From the NCBI GenBank assembly GCA_003222385.1, contig QHVV01000108.1:7425-45346 (forward strand): a stretch of 37,922 nucleotides of DNA, written 5' to 3'. Below the pieces are notes generated by a model. That model was not told the origin of the DNA, ran no database searches, and was given only the letters and a program-made list of their open reading frames with translations. Both the position numbers and the translations under genes were made by a program. Every line of letters begins with the position of its first letter. Within the stretch, counting starts at the first letter, position 1. Below are positions 9,624 to 17,872 of the stretch, in pieces. This DNA is from Acidobacteriota bacterium (GTDB lineage Bacteria; Acidobacteriota; Thermoanaerobaculia; UBA5066; Gp7-AA6).

Positions 9624-11269
9624 CGCGCGATCTCTCCGGGCGGGATCTCGCGCAGGACCTCGACGACGGCGTAGCGCTCCGGAGGCACCGCACCGAACGC
9701 GAAGGGGAGCGGACCCCAGATGTCCGTGTAGAAGCCCGCGCCGACCGCCGGGGAGAGCGTCGAGAGAAACGGCAACACCGGCACGCCGACGACGGATCTC
9801 GGCGCGAACGATTGCGCCGGCAGCGGCAGGAGGTTCGTGTTGTTGAGCGGCACCGCGATCCGGTCTCCGGGAAGGACGCGCGAACGCCGGAAATCGAGCG
9901 GCCTCGCGCCCGCCTGCTCCATGTAGCGCTGGAAGCCCCAGTGCCCCTCGAACCAGAGGGTCCCGGAGCCGTCGCCGCCCGCTTCCGCGACGATCCGGGG
10001 CGCCGCCTCCCGCGCGGCGCCGGCGAGGCCGAAATCGGCCCACGCCGCGGCGAACGAGAGGACCGCGGCCGCGGCCAGCGGAATTACGGTCGTTGCCCTC
10101 GAAAGGGTGGGATGCAATTCCAGGCGCCGGGCCAGGAGGATGGCCACCGCTGGCGCCGCGGGAAGGAAGGTTCGTGCGTTCACGGTCCAGTTCAGAAAGA
10201 CGGCGAACGTAAACGTTCCCGCGACCCAGAGAAGAAGAAGAACAGACGAAGCGTCACGCCTTCGGCGATAGTCCGCCCACGTGAGAGCGAGGACGTTCGC
10301 TCCGGCGATCGCGAATACCCCGACCTGTGCGATGCCTCCCCACTGCGCGACGAGCCGCGCGGCGGCCGCGATGCCGCCGGCCACCAATGCGGCGACGGCC
10401 GCGGCAACGAGCGCGCGGCGCGACCACAGCCATGGCGCGAAAAAGGCCGCGGAGGCGAAGCACCCTCCGGCGAAGCACAGTCCGACGAGCGCTTTCGTGA
10501 AAACGAGAACCCCGCTGTGGAAGCGGAACAGGATCGCGTAGGTGGCGGCGTCCGCGAGGAGACCCTGGCCGTAGAGACTCCTGGTCCACGTCTGATAGCC
10601 GGTCAGAACGAGGACCGGAAGGATGAGTGAGAGGGCCCACGTTCCGATGCGGCGGGTTCGGACGATGCCGTGAGCGAAGAGGAGTGGCAGGAGGGCCATC
10701 CCGAAGTATTTGGTCAACGCCGCGAGCGACATCAGGAGAACCGAGCCGGTCAATTCCCTGAAGCCGTCACCGCCGATTCCGCGGAGCCAGAGCTCGACGG
10801 CCCAGACCCAGAAAGCCAGCAGCAGCGTGTCGCACATCACGTTCGTGCTCGACACCAGAAACGCGGGACAGAAAAGGGTGGCCATCGCCGCGAGCAGGGG
10901 ATACGAGCACAGACGCCGGGCGAGGACGTACGTTCCGAGAATGGCGGCGACTGCGGGAAGCAGAAACGCGAGATGAAGAGCGGTCTCGGTCTCACCGGCG
11001 ATCGCCGTCACGAGAGCGATGAAGTACGCGGCGAGAGGGGGATTCTTCATGACTTGCCACATGGACAGCTCGGTTCCGAACCAGTTCGCGGAGAACCCGT
11101 AGAAGTCGAGCGGATGCACCCGGATCTGCCGAGCGGCCTTCAGGAAGAGCGTGTCGTCGATATGGAACGCTTTGCCGGCGAAAGGAAGGAGCACAAGCAG
11201 CGTCACCGCCGCGGCGAGGAAGATCTCGCGACGCCCGGCGGGCGCCGGTGCGTGTGCCGCGGTCGTCAA
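9620..11269 (-). CDS. GT-C glycosyltransferase (GT39/ArnT/PMT_2-like membrane protein)
   Basis: 549 residues from a TTG that overlaps the ATPase stop (TTGA). The N-terminal helix is followed by 'FHIDDTLFLKAARQI', placing an acidic pair in the first extracytoplasmic loop as in GT-C enzymes, then 'KNPPLAAYFIAL', a motif typical of ArnT/PMT-like proteins. About ten to twelve hydrophobic segments follow, then a soluble C-terminal region. The family transfers a sugar from a polyprenyl-phosphate donor to lipid or protein on the outer face of the inner membrane. Its position between the ATPase and permease genes of an ABC-2 system, with 4-base overlaps on both sides, suggests it modifies the exported cargo. 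Donor and acceptor cannot be read from sequence. Confidence 0.82.
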   Translation of the reverse strand: MTTAAHAPAPAGRREIFLAAAVTLLVLLPFAGKAFHIDDTLFLKAARQIRVHPLDFYGFSANWFGTELSMWQVMKNPPLAAYFIALVTAIAGETETALHLAFLLPAVAAILGTYVLARRLCSYPLLAAMATLFCPAFLVSSTNVMCDTLLLAFWVWAVELWLRGIGGDGFRELTGSVLLMSLAALTKYFGMALLPLLFAHGIVRTRRIGTWALSLILPVLVLTGYQTWTRSLYGQGLLADAATYAILFRFHSGVLVFTKALVGLCFAGGCFASAAFFAPWLWSRRALVAAAVAALVAGGIAAAARLVAQWGGIAQVGVFAIAGANVLALTWADYRRRRDASSVLLLLWVAGTFTFAVFLNWTVNARTFLPAAPAVAILLARRLELHPTLSRATTVIPLAAAAVLSFAAAWADFGLAGAAREAAPRIVAEAGGDGSGTLWFEGHWGFQRYMEQAGARPLDFRRSRVLPGDRIAVPLNNTNLLPLPAQSFAPRSVVGVPVLPFLSTLSPAVGAGFYTDIWGPLPFAFGAVPPERYAVVEVLREIPPGEIAR

Positions 11270-12261
11270 GCGATTCCTTCGCGATAGATGCGCTTGACCA
11301 CCTCTTCGATCTGAGGCTCTTCGATCATGAGGTCCGTGACCTCGAAGCGGTTGACGATCTCTTTCACGGCGGAGGCCGCGGAAATCGCGCGGCGGTCGAT
11401 GTCGACCGCGTACCGGTGCGACGCGATCTCGCGGGCCTGCAACCCGTTGAAGCGGAGCTCGACGGCTTCCGGCGCGCGCTTGACGTCGAAAACGACCGAG
11501 GTGACCGGCAGAATCCGGTCACGCAGCGAAGCGAGCGGTCCGTCGAAGAGCAACCGCCCGTGGTCGATCACGATGACCCGGCGGCAGAGCGTCTCGATGT
11601 CGGAGAGGTCGTGCGTGGTCAGGAGGACCGTGGTTCCCTCCTTGCGGTTGATTTCCTGGAGAAACTCCCGCACGTTGGCCTTGGCGACGATGTCGAGCCC
11701 GATCGTCGGCTCGTCGAGAAAGAGGAGCGGCGGCCGGTGGATGAGCGAAGCCGCGAGGTCGCACCGCATCCGCTCGCCCAGCGACAGCTTGCGGACGGGC
11801 TGGTGCAGGTACGCGTTGATTCCGAGGACGGTGTCGAAGAGGGCCATGCGCCGCCGGTAGTCCTCGTCGGAGACGCCGTAGATCTCCTTCAGGAGCTTGA
11901 ACGACTCGACGACGGCGATGTCCCACCAGAGCTGCGTGCGCTGTCCGAAGACGACTCCGATCGTCGCGACATACCGGGTGCGGTCCCGGTCCGGCACGAA
12001 CCCGTTGCAGACGATCTCGCCGGACGTCGGAGTCAGGATCCCGGTGAGCATCTTGATCGTGGTCGACTTGCCCGCGCCGTTCGCTCCGATGTAGCCGACC
12101 ATCTCGCCCGGCTCGATTACGAAGGTGACGTCGGAGACCGCCGCGATCTCGGTCTGCACGCGCCGGACGAGGGACTTGAGCGCGGCTGCGAGGCCCTCTT
12201 CCCGGCGGTAGCTCCGAAAGACCTTCGTCAGGCCGGAGACCCGGACGATCGGCTCGGTCAT
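11266..12261 (-). CDS. ABC transporter ATP-binding protein (COG4586-like)
   Basis: 331 residues; ATG overlaps the rsmI stop (ATGA). Walker A 'GANGAGKST' (residues 59-67), signature 'LSLGERMRCDLAASL', Walker B 'LLFLDEPTIGLD' and the switch histidine in 'LLTTHDLSD' are all present. The long N-terminal insertion 'SYRREEGLAAALKSLVRRVQTEIAAVSDV' and 'VVFGQRTQLWWDIAVVES' after Walker A are typical of the COG4586 uncharacterised exporter ATPases. A C-terminal extension of about 90 residues ('VTSVVFDVKRAPEAVELRF...') may be regulatory. It should energise the two permeases at 8008-9623. Confidence 0.92.
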   Translation of the reverse strand: MTEPIVRVSGLTKVFRSYRREEGLAAALKSLVRRVQTEIAAVSDVTFVIEPGEMVGYIGANGAGKSTTIKMLTGILTPTSGEIVCNGFVPDRDRTRYVATIGVVFGQRTQLWWDIAVVESFKLLKEIYGVSDEDYRRRMALFDTVLGINAYLHQPVRKLSLGERMRCDLAASLIHRPPLLFLDEPTIGLDIVAKANVREFLQEINRKEGTTVLLTTHDLSDIETLCRRVIVIDHGRLLFDGPLASLRDRILPVTSVVFDVKRAPEAVELRFNGLQAREIASHRYAVDIDRRAISAASAVKEIVNRFEVTDLMIEEPQIEEVVKRIYREGIA

Positions 12262-13118
12262 CCCTGCCGCTCCTCGAGAGCCACCGCCCGCGCGTAGATC
12301 TCGCGCGCGGGACGTCCCGAGCGGCGCGCGATTTCGCGCGCGAGACCTCGCTTGCTCTCGCCCCGCGCGAGCGCCTGGCGGATCTCCCGTTCGACGTCTT
12401 CGATCGGCTCCGGCGCCGCCGCCCCGGAGGCGGAGCCTCCCTCGACGACGACCGTGATCTCGCCTCGTCCGGCTCCGCGCGCGCGAAAGATCGCGGCCAG
12501 CTCCGGGAGCGTCCCGCGGACCGCCTCCTCGTGGCGCTTGGTCAACTCCCGGGCGACACAGGCGCGTCGCGGGCCGAGAATCCGGGCGGCGTCGTCGAGC
12601 GACGCGAGCAGACGGTGCGGCGCCTCGAACCAGACGAGCGTCTCGGCTCGGTCGGAAAAGCCTGCGAGCGCCCGGCGGCGCTCTCCCGGCCGCGACGGAA
12701 GGAACCCCGCGAAATAGTGGGGAACCGCGGGCAGCCCCGAGATGGCAAGTGCCGCAGCCGGAGCGGACGGGCCCGGGACGACCTCGACCGCGTAGCCTCC
12801 GGCGGCGGCGGCTTCGACGAGCTGCGCGCCCGGGTCTGAAAACGACGGCATGCCGGCGTCGGAAACGAGCGCGACGGTCTCCCCGCGCCCGAGGCGGTCG
12901 AGCAGGTCCGCTGCGCGGGAGCGCTCCCTCGGCGCCGGACAGGAGATGCGCGGGCCGGCGAGATGGACGCGCGAGCCGAGCTTCGCGGTGACGCGCGTGT
13001 CTTCGCAGAAGATGGCGTCGGCCGTCGAAAGCACCCGCGCCGCGCGCGGCGAAAGGTCGTCGAGATTCCCGATCGGCGTACCGACGATCACGAGCTTGCC
13101 GGCTTTGGGCGAAGTCAT
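12258..13118 (-). CDS. rsmI: 16S rRNA (cytidine(1402)-2'-O)-methyltransferase
   Basis: 286 residues, the normal length of RsmI, starting at an ATG with 'GGGAG' upstream. It methylates the ribose of C1402 in the decoding centre using S-adenosylmethionine. Family signatures: 'LVIVGTPIGNLDDLSPRA' at the N-terminus, 'IFCEDTRVTAKL', 'VALVSDAGMPSFSDPGAQLV', 'VVPGPSAPAAALAISGLP' and 'YFAGFLPSRPGERRRAL'. It heads the ABC/glycosyltransferase operon, coupled to the ATPase by ATGA. That is an odd partner for an rRNA enzyme and probably reflects shared transcription rather than shared function. A frame extending upstream to 13439 is not supported. Confidence 0.95.
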   Translation of the reverse strand: MTSPKAGKLVIVGTPIGNLDDLSPRAARVLSTADAIFCEDTRVTAKLGSRVHLAGPRISCPAPRERSRAADLLDRLGRGETVALVSDAGMPSFSDPGAQLVEAAAAGGYAVEVVPGPSAPAAALAISGLPAVPHYFAGFLPSRPGERRRALAGFSDRAETLVWFEAPHRLLASLDDAARILGPRRACVARELTKRHEEAVRGTLPELAAIFRARGAGRGEITVVVEGGSASGAAAPEPIEDVEREIRQALARGESKRGLAREIARRSGRPAREIYARAVALEERQG

Positions 13119-13128
13119 TCGCTCCCAA

Positions 13129-13134
13129 ATAGTA
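13129..13134 (-). promoter_or_regulatory. Candidate -10 box for rsmI operon
   Basis: On the minus strand TACTAT lies 10 bases before the rsmI ATG. Transcription would start next to or within the 'GGGAG' ribosome site. No convincing -35 is visible; the REP-like repeat begins about 20 bases upstream. Confidence 0.35.
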
Positions 13135-13155
13135 CGGTGAGAGTCGCCGGGGGAT

Positions 13156-13227
13156 GGGGACAGACCACGGTTTCCAGACCAATCGAGTCTTGGGGCATGA
13201 TTCTCCAGGAAACCGTGGTCTGTCCCC
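13156..13227. repeat. REP-like palindrome with perfect 20-bp arms
   Basis: The left arm (13156-13175) starts GGGGACAGACCACGG; the right arm (13208-13227) is its exact reverse complement over 20 bases. The 32-base loop contains a smaller stem, AGAC (13176-13179) with GTCT (13187-13190). Perfect long arms, insertion in an intergenic region and the GGGGACAGACCACG core fit a repetitive extragenic palindrome mobilised by a REP-associated transposase. I recall similar cores as multicopy elements in other genomes but cannot check here. Only one copy is in this window. It overlaps the first codons of the next gene. Confidence 0.75.
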
Positions 13228-13973
13228 GAATAAGGAGCCTTCTTGCCTGCCTCGCGTTCGCGCTCGCTCTCGCGGCGACCGCGGACGTGGTCGACCGCAT
13301 CGCGGCGACCGTCAACGACGTCGCGATTCCGGAGAGCGAGGTCCGCAAGGCCATGGTGGTATCGGCGCTGCAGCCTGAGCCGGCAGAGTCGCGCGACGCC
13401 TTTCGAGGCCGGGTTCTCGATGCGCTGATCGACCAGCACCTCGAGTACGAAGACGCGCAGCGATTCGGCTCCGCTCCGCCCGACGCGGCGGAGATCGAAG
13501 CCGCGATGCGCCGCCTGCAGGACCGCCTTCGCGCTGAAGGAAAGGACCCGGAGAGCGAGTTCACGCGGGCGGGCTTGACTGCAGGCGAGGTCCGCGCCTC
13601 GCTCGAACGGCAGCTCGCAATCCAGCGCTACCTTCGTGACCGCTTCAACCCGGTCGCGCTCGCCGACGAGACGAAAGCTCGCGAGGAGTACGAGAAGTAC
13701 TACGTGCCTGAGCGCCGCGCCGCGGGTCTCGCGGTGCCTCCCTTCGAGTCGGTCCTGGAAGAGGTCCGGAGGCGGTCGCAGGAGCGCACGTTCCAGGAGG
13801 AGATCGAGAAGTGGCGGAAGGACCTTCGCGAAAAGGCCCGCGTGGGCGTCTACCGGATCCCGATTCCGGTTCCGACCGAACGGGCGCGGATCTCCCTATC
13901 GTCGATCGCGAAAGTCACCCCGACGCCGCCTCCGCGCGTCCCGCCGACCCCGACGAGCGGTCCGAAGAAGTAG
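13197..13973 (+). CDS. Exported SurA-N-domain protein lacking a rotamase domain
   Basis: 258 residues if translation starts at the ATG inside the REP-like loop; a GTG at 13215 in the right arm is the other in-frame choice. A hydrophobic segment 'SLLACLAFALALAATAD' looks like a signal peptide. Then 'VVDRIAATVNDVAIPESEVRKAM' is the classic opening of SurA/PrsA N-terminal chaperone domains, followed by charged helices ('RRLQDRLRAEGKDPESEFTRAGLTAG' region). No parvulin domain follows; the chain ends in a proline-rich tail (PTPPPRVPPTPT). It is likely a periplasmic chaperone for outer-membrane proteins. The first residues (MILQETVVCPR) are encoded by the repeat, so the native start may have been replaced. 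Confidence 0.78.
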   Translation: MILQETVVCPRIRSLLACLAFALALAATADVVDRIAATVNDVAIPESEVRKAMVVSALQPEPAESRDAFRGRVLDALIDQHLEYEDAQRFGSAPPDAAEIEAAMRRLQDRLRAEGKDPESEFTRAGLTAGEVRASLERQLAIQRYLRDRFNPVALADETKAREEYEKYYVPERRAAGLAVPPFESVLEEVRRRSQERTFQEEIEKWRKDLREKARVGVYRIPIPVPTERARISLSSIAKVTPTPPPRVPPTPTSGPKK

Positions 13974-13979
13974 CGAACG

Positions 13980-14180
13980 TTACGCGCGGGCGGGCTCGTC
14001 CTCGAGCATTCCGCGGATGCGCTCGCGCAACTCCGGCGAGTCTTCGTGTCCATGGCTCGCCACCGCGTGCTGTGTCGCCGCCTCGAGGACCTCGTTCTCG
14101 GTTCCCGAAATTTTCAGCGAGCAGTCTCTGTCACTCGGGAAGCGGCTGCAGTCGGCAACTTTCCTCGTCGAATCGGGCAT
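13980..14180 (-). CDS. DUF1059-family small protein
   Basis: 66 residues from an ATG preceded by a strong AGGAGG (about 6 bases away). Two cysteines (C11, C20) and the pattern 'EVLEAATQHAVASHGHED' followed by 'ELRERIRGMLED' match DUF1059, a family of small cytosolic proteins of unknown role. It follows the HIT gene by 37 bases and converges with the SurA-like gene 6 bases away. A TAGAAT box at 14207-14212 suggests its own promoter. Confidence 0.8.
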   Translation of the reverse strand: MPDSTRKVADCSRFPSDRDCSLKISGTENEVLEAATQHAVASHGHEDSPELRERIRGMLEDEPARA

Positions 14181-14206
14181 GGCAACCTCCTGAAAGTCGG
14201 AGCGGG

Positions 14207-14212
14207 ATTCTA
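14207..14212 (-). promoter_or_regulatory. Candidate -10 box for the DUF1059 gene
   Basis: TAGAAT on the minus strand sits 26 bases before the ATG, leaving a leader of about 19 bases that contains the AGGAGG ribosome site. The -35 region would lie within the 3' end of the HIT gene and shows no clear match. Confidence 0.45.
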
Positions 14213-14217
14213 TCCCT

Positions 14218-14556
14218 TCATCCCGGAGGCCAGCGGAACGGGCGACCGCCCAGGAGGTGAAAGTGGAAATGGAACACGGACTGGCCGGCGCCCTCTCCGT
14301 TGTTCGCCACGAGCCGGTAGTCGGACAGACCGCGCTCCCGCGCGATCGCCGCCGCCCGCGCCGCGAGAGCGCCCACGAGCGGCTCGTCCTCCGGACTCAT
14401 GTCCGCGAGCTGCGCGACGTGCTTCTTCGGGATCAACAGGACGTGCGTCGGAGCCTTCGGGGCGATGTCCTCGAATGCGTAGATCGTCTCGTCCTCGTAA
14501 ACCTTTTTGGAAGGCACCGATCCGTCGAGAATCCGGCAGAACAGGCAATCGCTCAA
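14218..14556 (-). CDS. HIT-family nucleotide hydrolase
   Basis: 112 residues from a TTG overlapping the murA stop (TTGA). The histidine triad is 'VFHFHFHLLGGRP' (H96, H98, H100), where H98 is the expected nucleophile-bearing position. The N-terminus 'CLFCRILDGSVPSKKVYEDE' and 'PTHVLLIPKKHV' are standard for HinT-type purine nucleoside phosphoramidases. C4 and C7 with two histidines may form the zinc site seen in many bacterial members. Cytoplasmic. Translationally coupled to murA, though no functional link is known. A different frame over the same bases (14210-14548) is a shadow. Confidence 0.92.
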   Translation of the reverse strand: MSDCLFCRILDGSVPSKKVYEDETIYAFEDIAPKAPTHVLLIPKKHVAQLADMSPEDEPLVGALAARAAAIARERGLSDYRLVANNGEGAGQSVFHFHFHLLGGRPFRWPPG

Positions 14557-15818
14557 GTCCGTCCCGCCTCTGCCGACACCCTCTTGACCGAGGCGCCCAG
14601 CGCGTTCAGCTTCTCTTCCATCCGCGAATACCCCCGATCGAGATGGTACACGCGCTCGATCGTCGTCGCTCCTTCCGCCGTCAGGCCCGCGATCGCGAGC
14701 GCCGCGGAGGCGCGCAGGTCGCTCGCCATGACGTTCGCTCCGGTCAACCGGCACCCCTCGACGATCGCCCGGCGCCCCTCGAGGCGGATCCTCGCTCCCA
14801 TCCGGACGAGCTCCGCGACGTGGTGGAACCGGTTTTCGAAAATGGTCTCCGTGATGGTCGAGACGCCGTCCAATCCGGTGGCGAGCGCGGTCCACTGGGC
14901 CTGCAGGTCGGTTGGAAAGCCGGGGTAAGGGGCGGTCGCGACGTCCTGCGCGGGCAGCGCGCCTTCCGCGCGGACGCGGAGCACGTCGCCGTCGGCCGCG
15001 ACGCGCACTCCGATCGCGGCGAGCCGGGTCGTCAGAGCCCGCAGGTGCTCGGGGCGGCACCTCCGCACGACGACGTCGCCGCGGGTCGCGGCCGCGGCGA
15101 TCGCATACGTTCCCGCCTCGATCCGGTCCGGGACCACCTCGTGCTCCGCGCCGTGGAGCGCTTCGACTCCCTCGACCGTGACCGTCGCGGTCCCGGCGCC
15201 GGAGATCCGCGCGCCCATCGACACGAGCAGCTTTGCAAGGTCGGCGACCTCCGGCTCCCGGGCGGCGTTGAAAATCCGTGTCGTGCCGTCGGCCAGCGTC
15301 GCCGCCAGCATTGCGTTCTCGGTCCCCGTCACGGTGACCGTCTCGAAGACGACGTCGGCGCCGCGGAGGCGGCTCGCTTTCGCTTCGACGTAACCGTGAT
15401 GGAGAGAGACCTCCGCTCCCAGCTTCCGGAAAGCGGCGAGGTGGAGATCGATCGGCCGGACCCCGATCGCGCACCCGCCCGGGAGCGACACGCGCACTGA
15501 TCCGGCGCGCGCCAGCAGCGGTCCCAGCACGAGGACCGAAGCCCGCATCGTCTTGACGAGCTCGTAAGGCGCGTCGGCCGAGAGGATCTTGGGGACCCCG
15601 ACGGTGACGGCATCCGGGCCGGCCTCCACGGTCGCGCCCACGTGGACCAGCACCTTCTGCATCGTGCGGACGTCGGCGACCCCGGGGAGGTTCGTCAACC
15701 GCATCGGCTCCGCCGTCAGCAGCGCGGCCGCGAGACAGGGGAGGGCCGCGTTCTTCGCGCCGGAGACCGCGACCTCGCCCTCGAGCCGCGCCGGGCCGTC
15801 GATGACGAATTTGTCCAC
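14553..15818 (-). CDS. murA: UDP-N-acetylglucosamine 1-carboxyvinyltransferase
   Basis: 421 residues from a GTG, the family's usual length. MurA transfers enolpyruvate from phosphoenolpyruvate to UDP-GlcNAc, the first committed step of peptidoglycan synthesis, in the cytoplasm. Visible key residues: K22 in 'SGAKNAAL', R92 in 'TMRASVLVLGP', and the catalytic loop 'LPGGCAIGVRPIDLHL' with cysteine 116, the fosfomycin target. Because this position is Cys rather than Asp, intrinsic fosfomycin resistance from the enzyme is not predicted. 'PYPGFPTDLQAQ' and 'ENRFHHVAEL' are further signatures. It lies 15 bases after prmC in a prfA-prmC-murA-HIT operon. Confidence 0.97.
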   Translation of the reverse strand: MDKFVIDGPARLEGEVAVSGAKNAALPCLAAALLTAEPMRLTNLPGVADVRTMQKVLVHVGATVEAGPDAVTVGVPKILSADAPYELVKTMRASVLVLGPLLARAGSVRVSLPGGCAIGVRPIDLHLAAFRKLGAEVSLHHGYVEAKASRLRGADVVFETVTVTGTENAMLAATLADGTTRIFNAAREPEVADLAKLLVSMGARISGAGTATVTVEGVEALHGAEHEVVPDRIEAGTYAIAAAATRGDVVVRRCRPEHLRALTTRLAAIGVRVAADGDVLRVRAEGALPAQDVATAPYPGFPTDLQAQWTALATGLDGVSTITETIFENRFHHVAELVRMGARIRLEGRRAIVEGCRLTGANVMASDLRASAALAIAGLTAEGATTIERVYHLDRGYSRMEEKLNALGASVKRVSAEAGRT

Positions 15819-15833
15819 GGCCCTGTGGAGGAG

Positions 15834-16676
15834 CTAGGTCCGGAGGAGGACCACGACCCGCGGGATGCCGGCCAGGTCGGGAATGATTCGGTCGAGCCTC
15901 CAGGCGCGATGAGCTCTCACCTGACTCTCGACGGCAGGAGCCTGGCCGGCGCCGATCTCGAAGAGAAATGGCGCGCCGGGAACGAGGAGCGTTCCGACCT
16001 CTTCGAGCAGCCGCCGGATCGCGTCGAGCCCGTCGGAACCGGAAAAAAGCGCGACGGCCGGATCGTGATCCCGGACCGTCGTGGAGAGCGCTCCGGCTTC
16101 GGACGTTGCGAGGTACGGGGGATTCGAGATCGCGAGGTCGAAGAGCTCATGGGAAGAGAGCGCCGAGGTCCAGTCGCCGGCCACGAGCCCGAGTCGCGGC
16201 AGGACCGAGTGGCGCGAGCCGTTCGTCCGGGCCAGCGCGAGTGCTTCCGTCGAAACGTCCACCGCGACCGCGCGGGAGTCGGGGCGCTCGAGAAGCCAGG
16301 TGACCGCGAGAGTTCCGCTTCCCGTTCCGAGATCGAGGACGCGCCGCGCCTCCGGGGCCTCGGCGAGCGCGGCTTCGATCAGGATTTCCGTCTCGGACCG
16401 CGGCACGAGCGCGCGGCCGTCGATGGAGAACGGCCGGCCGAAGAAGTCCCACTCTCCGACGAGGTGCTGCACGGGCCGGCCCGCCAGCCGTTTTTCCCAG
16501 AGCGCCTCGAAACGCGACTCCGCCTCGACGGGAAGCTCCTCCCGCGGCTCGAGAGCGAGCGGCCGGCCGTGGCCGATCGAGTGGGCGAGCAGCAGCCGCG
16601 CGTCCCACGGGGTGGCATCGGCGGCGCGTTTCCGGATCGAGCGCGCGGCCGCGTCGAGGACGTCCCGAACGATCAT
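15834..16676 (-). CDS. prmC: Peptide chain release factor N5-glutamine methyltransferase
   Basis: 280 residues; ATG overlaps the prfA stop (ATGA). PrmC methylates the glutamine of the GGQ motif in release factors using S-adenosylmethionine, raising termination efficiency. An N-terminal helical domain ('[30 protein letters not shown]' region, the family hallmark) precedes a Rossmann fold with '[13 protein letters not shown]' and the catalytic NPPY (residues 185-188). Its substrate gene prfA is immediately upstream and translationally coupled, the classic arrangement. The start at MIVRDVL is preferred; a longer frame reaching 16988 lies inside prfA and is not real. Confidence 0.95.
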   Translation of the reverse strand: MIVRDVLDAAARSIRKRAADATPWDARLLLAHSIGHGRPLALEPREELPVEAESRFEALWEKRLAGRPVQHLVGEWDFFGRPFSIDGRALVPRSETEILIEAALAEAPEARRVLDLGTGSGTLAVTWLLERPDSRAVAVDVSTEALALARTNGSRHSVLPRLGLVAGDWTSALSSHELFDLAISNPPYLATSEAGALSTTVRDHDPAVALFSGSDGLDAIRRLLEEVGTLLVPGAPFLFEIGAGQAPAVESQVRAHRAWRLDRIIPDLAGIPRVVVLLRT

Positions 16677-17752
16677 GCTCGGGCCATCTCGTCGCGCAGG
16701 CGCTCCGCCTGGAACTGCGCCGAGAGCGGCTCGACGAGCTCGTCCAGGTTGCCGTCGAGGACCTCCGCGAGCCGGTGCGTCGTGAAACCGATGCGGTGAT
16801 CGGTGATCCGCGACTGCGGGAAGTTGTACGTCCGGATCTTCTCGGAGCGGTCGCCGGAGCCCACCATCTTCTTGCGCTCCGCAGCGATCGCGCCCTCCTG
16901 CTTTTCGCGCTCGATGTCGAGCAACCGCGCCTTCAGGACCCGCAGCGCCTTCGCCTTGTTCTTGATCTGGCTTCTCTCGTCCTGGCACTGGACGACGAGC
17001 CCGGTCGGAAGGTGCGTGATGCGCACCGCGGAATAGGTCGTGTTCACTCCCTGGCCTCCCGGCCCCGACGCGCAGAAGCGGTCCACCCGGAGGTCTTTCT
17101 CCTCGACTCTGACGTCGACGTCCTCGGCCTCCGGCAGGACGGCGACCGTGGCCGCCGACGTGTGGATGCGCCCGGACGCTTCGGTCTGGGGCACGCGCTG
17201 GACCCGATGGACTCCGCTCTCGTACTTCAAACGCGAGTACGCGCCGTCCCCTTCGACCAGCGCTGTGATCGCCTTGATGCCCCCGATGCCGGTGTCGTCG
17301 CGGTCCACGATCTCCACCTTCCAGCGGCGGGCCTCGGCGTACCGCTGGTACATCCGGAAGAGCTGGGCCGCGAAGAGCGCGGCCTCCTCTCCTCCGGTGC
17401 CCGCGCGGATCTCGATGAAGACGTTGCGCGAATCGTTCGGGTCGCGTGGGACGAGGAGGAGCTTCAACTCCCTTTCGATCTCTCCGAGCCGTTCGGTCAG
17501 GCCGGCGCGCTCCGCGGCGGCCATCTGGTAGAGCTCTTCGCCCGGGGAGAGCGACTCGACGAGCTCGCGCGCGCCCTCGAGCTCCCGGGTGACCCGGCGG
17601 TGCTCTTCGTTCTTCGCGATGATCGGCTCGAACTCGGCGAGCGTCTTCTGCGCGTCGCGCACGGCGCGATGATCCTGGACGAACTCCGGGTCCGCGAGCC
17701 GGACGCGGAGCTCTTCGTACTTTCGGCGGATCTCTTCGAGTTTCGAGAACAT
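16673..17752 (-). CDS. prfA: Peptide chain release factor 1
   Basis: 359 residues from an ATG. Recognises UAA and UAG stop codons and triggers peptide release. The codon-recognition tripeptide is PQT (188-190), fitting the PxT pattern of RF1 rather than SPF of RF2. The catalytic GGQ is at residues 232-234 in '[15 protein letters not shown]'. N-terminal coiled-coil and C-terminal domains are complete. The GGQ glutamine is the substrate of the coupled PrmC. Upstream, the 120 bases separating it from rpmE hold an imperfect stem-loop (17779-17819) and a T-run abutting the ATG. Confidence 0.97.
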   Translation of the reverse strand: MFSKLEEIRRKYEELRVRLADPEFVQDHRAVRDAQKTLAEFEPIIAKNEEHRRVTRELEGARELVESLSPGEELYQMAAAERAGLTERLGEIERELKLLLVPRDPNDSRNVFIEIRAGTGGEEAALFAAQLFRMYQRYAEARRWKVEIVDRDDTGIGGIKAITALVEGDGAYSRLKYESGVHRVQRVPQTEASGRIHTSAATVAVLPEAEDVDVRVEEKDLRVDRFCASGPGGQGVNTTYSAVRITHLPTGLVVQCQDERSQIKNKAKALRVLKARLLDIEREKQEGAIAAERKKMVGSGDRSEKIRTYNFPQSRITDHRIGFTTHRLAEVLDGNLDELVEPLSAQFQAERLRDEMARA

Positions 17753-17778
17753 AAAAAGCTGTCAGTCGTCAGCTCTCA

Positions 17779-17819
17779 GCTCTCGGGCTGGAGCGAAACT
17801 GCCAGCCCGGCTAGAGAGC
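17779..17819. repeat. Imperfect stem-loop between rpmE and prfA
   Basis: An 8-bp perfect stem CGGGCTGG (17784-17791) with CCAGCCCG (17802-17809), loop of 10, is extended by GCTCT (17779-17783) pairing with AGAGC (17815-17819) across a 5-base bulge. The flank towards prfA contains CAGCTCTCAGCTCTC-type short repeats. On the minus strand it precedes T5 by about 20 bases, so it could be an rpmE terminator or attenuator, or a remnant of an intergenic repeat. No direct support for either. Confidence 0.45.
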
Positions 17820-17872
17820 GGTGAAGGGAACGGGGCGCGAAGCGAGAGGAGACACGGAGCGCGGCTGTCCGC

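Noticed and set aside
14210-14548. 112-codon frame overlapping the HIT gene
   Set aside because: Same strand, different frame, no domain; the HIT frame has the intact histidine triad.
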